Part shown: piece after piece, positions 63,008-64,000 of the stretch
Layout: each line of letters starts with the position of its first letter
Position numbering within the stretch: position 1 is the first letter of the stretch
Origin: CAVRCT01 sp963719645
GTDB taxonomy: Bacteria > Pseudomonadota > Gammaproteobacteria > DSM-16500
Reading direction: 5' to 3'
NCBI GenBank assembly: GCA_963719645.1
Contig: CAVRCT010000001.1
Coordinates: 434,001-498,000, forward strand
Length of the DNA stretch: 64,000 nucleotides
Notes under the pieces: model-generated
The model's input: the letters and a program-made list of their open reading frames with translations, nothing else
Databases searched by the model: none
Told to the model about the DNA's origin: nothing
Program-made: the position numbers and the translations under genes

Positions 63008-63526
63008 TTAATGACTGTAGATACCTATTATCTGAGCCTGCTTTAAAACATGCCCCTTCATTTCTTTGACAATTTTTTCTGTCTCTTCTCCATCTTCTAG
63101 ATTTAACATCGTATCTAGCGCATAAATTGTATAAATATAATGATGAAGAAGCTCATCCGGTGGACAGGGACCGTGATAATTTGTTTCGTCATAATAAAAA
63201 TTTTGGCCTTCTAACGCGCCCATAGGTAATTCATTACTGCTTCCTTTCGGCAGCTCGTTGATGCTGGCCGGAATATTGAATACTACCCACAAATAAATTG
63301 ACTCTTGCAGATAATCAGGCGATGTAATCGTTAGGACAAATGATTGGGTCTTGGCCGGTGAATTTGTCCACCGCAATTCAGGCGAGACATTCCCTTTATC
63401 ACACGTATACTGCGACGGGATTCGACCATTGTTAGCAAATGAAGTGGAGGTGAGGACAAAATCATCTGCATGCGCCGCCGTGATGTACAGAAATGCCAGG
63501 GTGATGAAAATGCTATAATTTCGCAT
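63008..63526 (-). CDS. Secreted YbhB/YbcL-type PEBP protein
   Basis: Phosphatidylethanolamine-binding protein family (Raf-kinase-inhibitor-like in bacteria). Signal peptide MRNYSIFITLAFLYITAAHA, then FVLTSTSFANNGRIPSQYTCD, GNVSPELRWTNSPA, WVVFNIP and the NYHGPCPPD pocket loop, all typical of YbhB/YbcL. 172 residues. The molecular role in bacteria is not established. Downstream of a short gap on the same strand as the c-heme lipoprotein gene, possibly the promoter-proximal gene of a two-gene unit. Confidence 0.9.
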   Translation of the reverse strand: MRNYSIFITLAFLYITAAHADDFVLTSTSFANNGRIPSQYTCDKGNVSPELRWTNSPAKTQSFVLTITSPDYLQESIYLWVVFNIPASINELPKGSSNELPMGALEGQNFYYDETNYHGPCPPDELLHHYIYTIYALDTMLNLEDGEETEKIVKEMKGHVLKQAQIIGIYSH

Positions 63527-63653
63527 TACACAGCCTCAAGAAAGTTTCTTTACAATCAGTTTGATACAACTTTTTATTCATAAAATGAAACGCTGTATTT
63601 TACAATTATAACATGAATGGATTGAAGAAATTGTTGGGTTGAATTAATCTGAG

Positions 63654-64000
63654 CCGCGACCGTCAGGGCATATCTTTATACATAACTTTAGACTGCTGCT
63701 TAGAACGCCTTCCCCACAAGGCTGACGGATCGACAAAAATTCCACCCATGTGTCGTCCTGGAAAATATGACGTCAACGTATTTTAACCGCAGCGACGATA
63801 CTCGCACGGAATATTTATTCAGGATCCACTTTAGCATCATCGATCCATACAAATTCAGGAATGAGCTCTTCGTTCGTGGATCCTGAATAAATCTTACGCG
63901 CTACTACGATAGCTGCGGTCAAATGATTTGGGCGTAAGATTTTTCAGGACGACACATGGGTGGAATTTTTGTCGATCCGTCAGCCTTGCGGGGAAGGCAT
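63654..64000. repeat. Composite MITE running off the window
   Basis: Begins with the family 5 end GAGCCGCGACCGTCAGGG, then the ATCTTTATACATAAC end of the middle element at the same junction as in 43585-44105, then GCTTAGAACGCCTTCCCC, then the family 4 core (63740-63960). The closing arms lie beyond the right edge. It shows the same three-layer order as 43585-44105. Confidence 0.85.

Noticed and set aside
1..64000. tRNA, rRNA or riboswitch
   Set aside because: Looked for cloverleaf ends with CCA, GTTC-A arms and known riboswitch cores by eye and saw none; a covariance-model scan would decide.

Overview
The window looks like chromosomal DNA of an AT-rich gammaproteobacterium that lives inside eukaryotic cells, most like the order Legionellales (Legionella, Coxiella, Candidatus Berkiella, Aquicella). 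This is inferred from content only. Ordinary housekeeping and envelope genes (PdxH, QueH, PldA, an MsbA-type ABC exporter, pirin, an autotransporter, DgcN/DgcA) are mixed with many large orphan proteins, proteins with eukaryote-like domains and very many short palindromic mobile elements. No rRNA, tRNA or CRISPR array was recognised.

Layout. 1-5 kb: a gene fragment cut by a Y1/HUH transposase element, then a two-gene operon of a mitochondrial-carrier-like protein and a KDPG-aldolase-like protein with a presequence-like N-terminus, then pdxH and a broken serine hydrolase. 5-16 kb: a secreted esterase, two orphan proteins, a 2152-residue multidomain protein (leucine-rich region, transglutaminase-like Cys-His-Glu site, two P-loop ATPase modules) and a small secreted protein. 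16-31 kb: an orphan, a NAPE-PLD-like metallohydrolase, several orphan effector-like proteins (two with matching cysteine clusters), pirin and an outer-membrane barrel. 31-37 kb: a Sel1 protein, a coupled SDR/EamA pair, an ankyrin-like protein with a predicted Cys-His-Asp site, PldA and a small conserved-looking ORF. 37-48 kb: three large orphans, a class C beta-lactamase-like hydrolase, a Glu/Ala-rich protein with an internal duplication, and QueH. 48-64 kb: an autotransporter, a small cysteine-flanked membrane protein, an F-box/ankyrin protein, dgcN-dgcA (D-glutamate catabolism), an ecto-NTPDase, an ABC exporter, a membrane-anchored Ras-like GTPase, a c-heme lipoprotein and a PEBP protein.

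The strongest hidden signal is regulatory. At least five genes (giant protein, 158-residue membrane protein, 87-residue protein, NTPDase, GTPase) have two TTAA half-sites exactly 11 bp apart, with the second half-site exactly 10 bp before a -10 hexamer. Three more have the 11-bp repeat with a weaker or shifted -10. This is the geometry of the PmrA box that drives Dot/Icm effector genes in Legionella and Coxiella, and here it marks mainly orphan or eukaryote-like genes. Together with shared cysteine clusters and Arg/Ser-rich C-terminal ends, it suggests a co-regulated set of host-directed proteins.

The second signal is the layering of non-coding mobile DNA: at least five families of palindromic MITE-like elements. 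One family (about 236 bp) has inserted three times into the same GCCTGACC sequence of older palindromes with 12-bp duplications. Others are nested inside each other with visible 11-bp duplications, and one forms a 260-bp-period tandem array at 60.9-62.0 kb.
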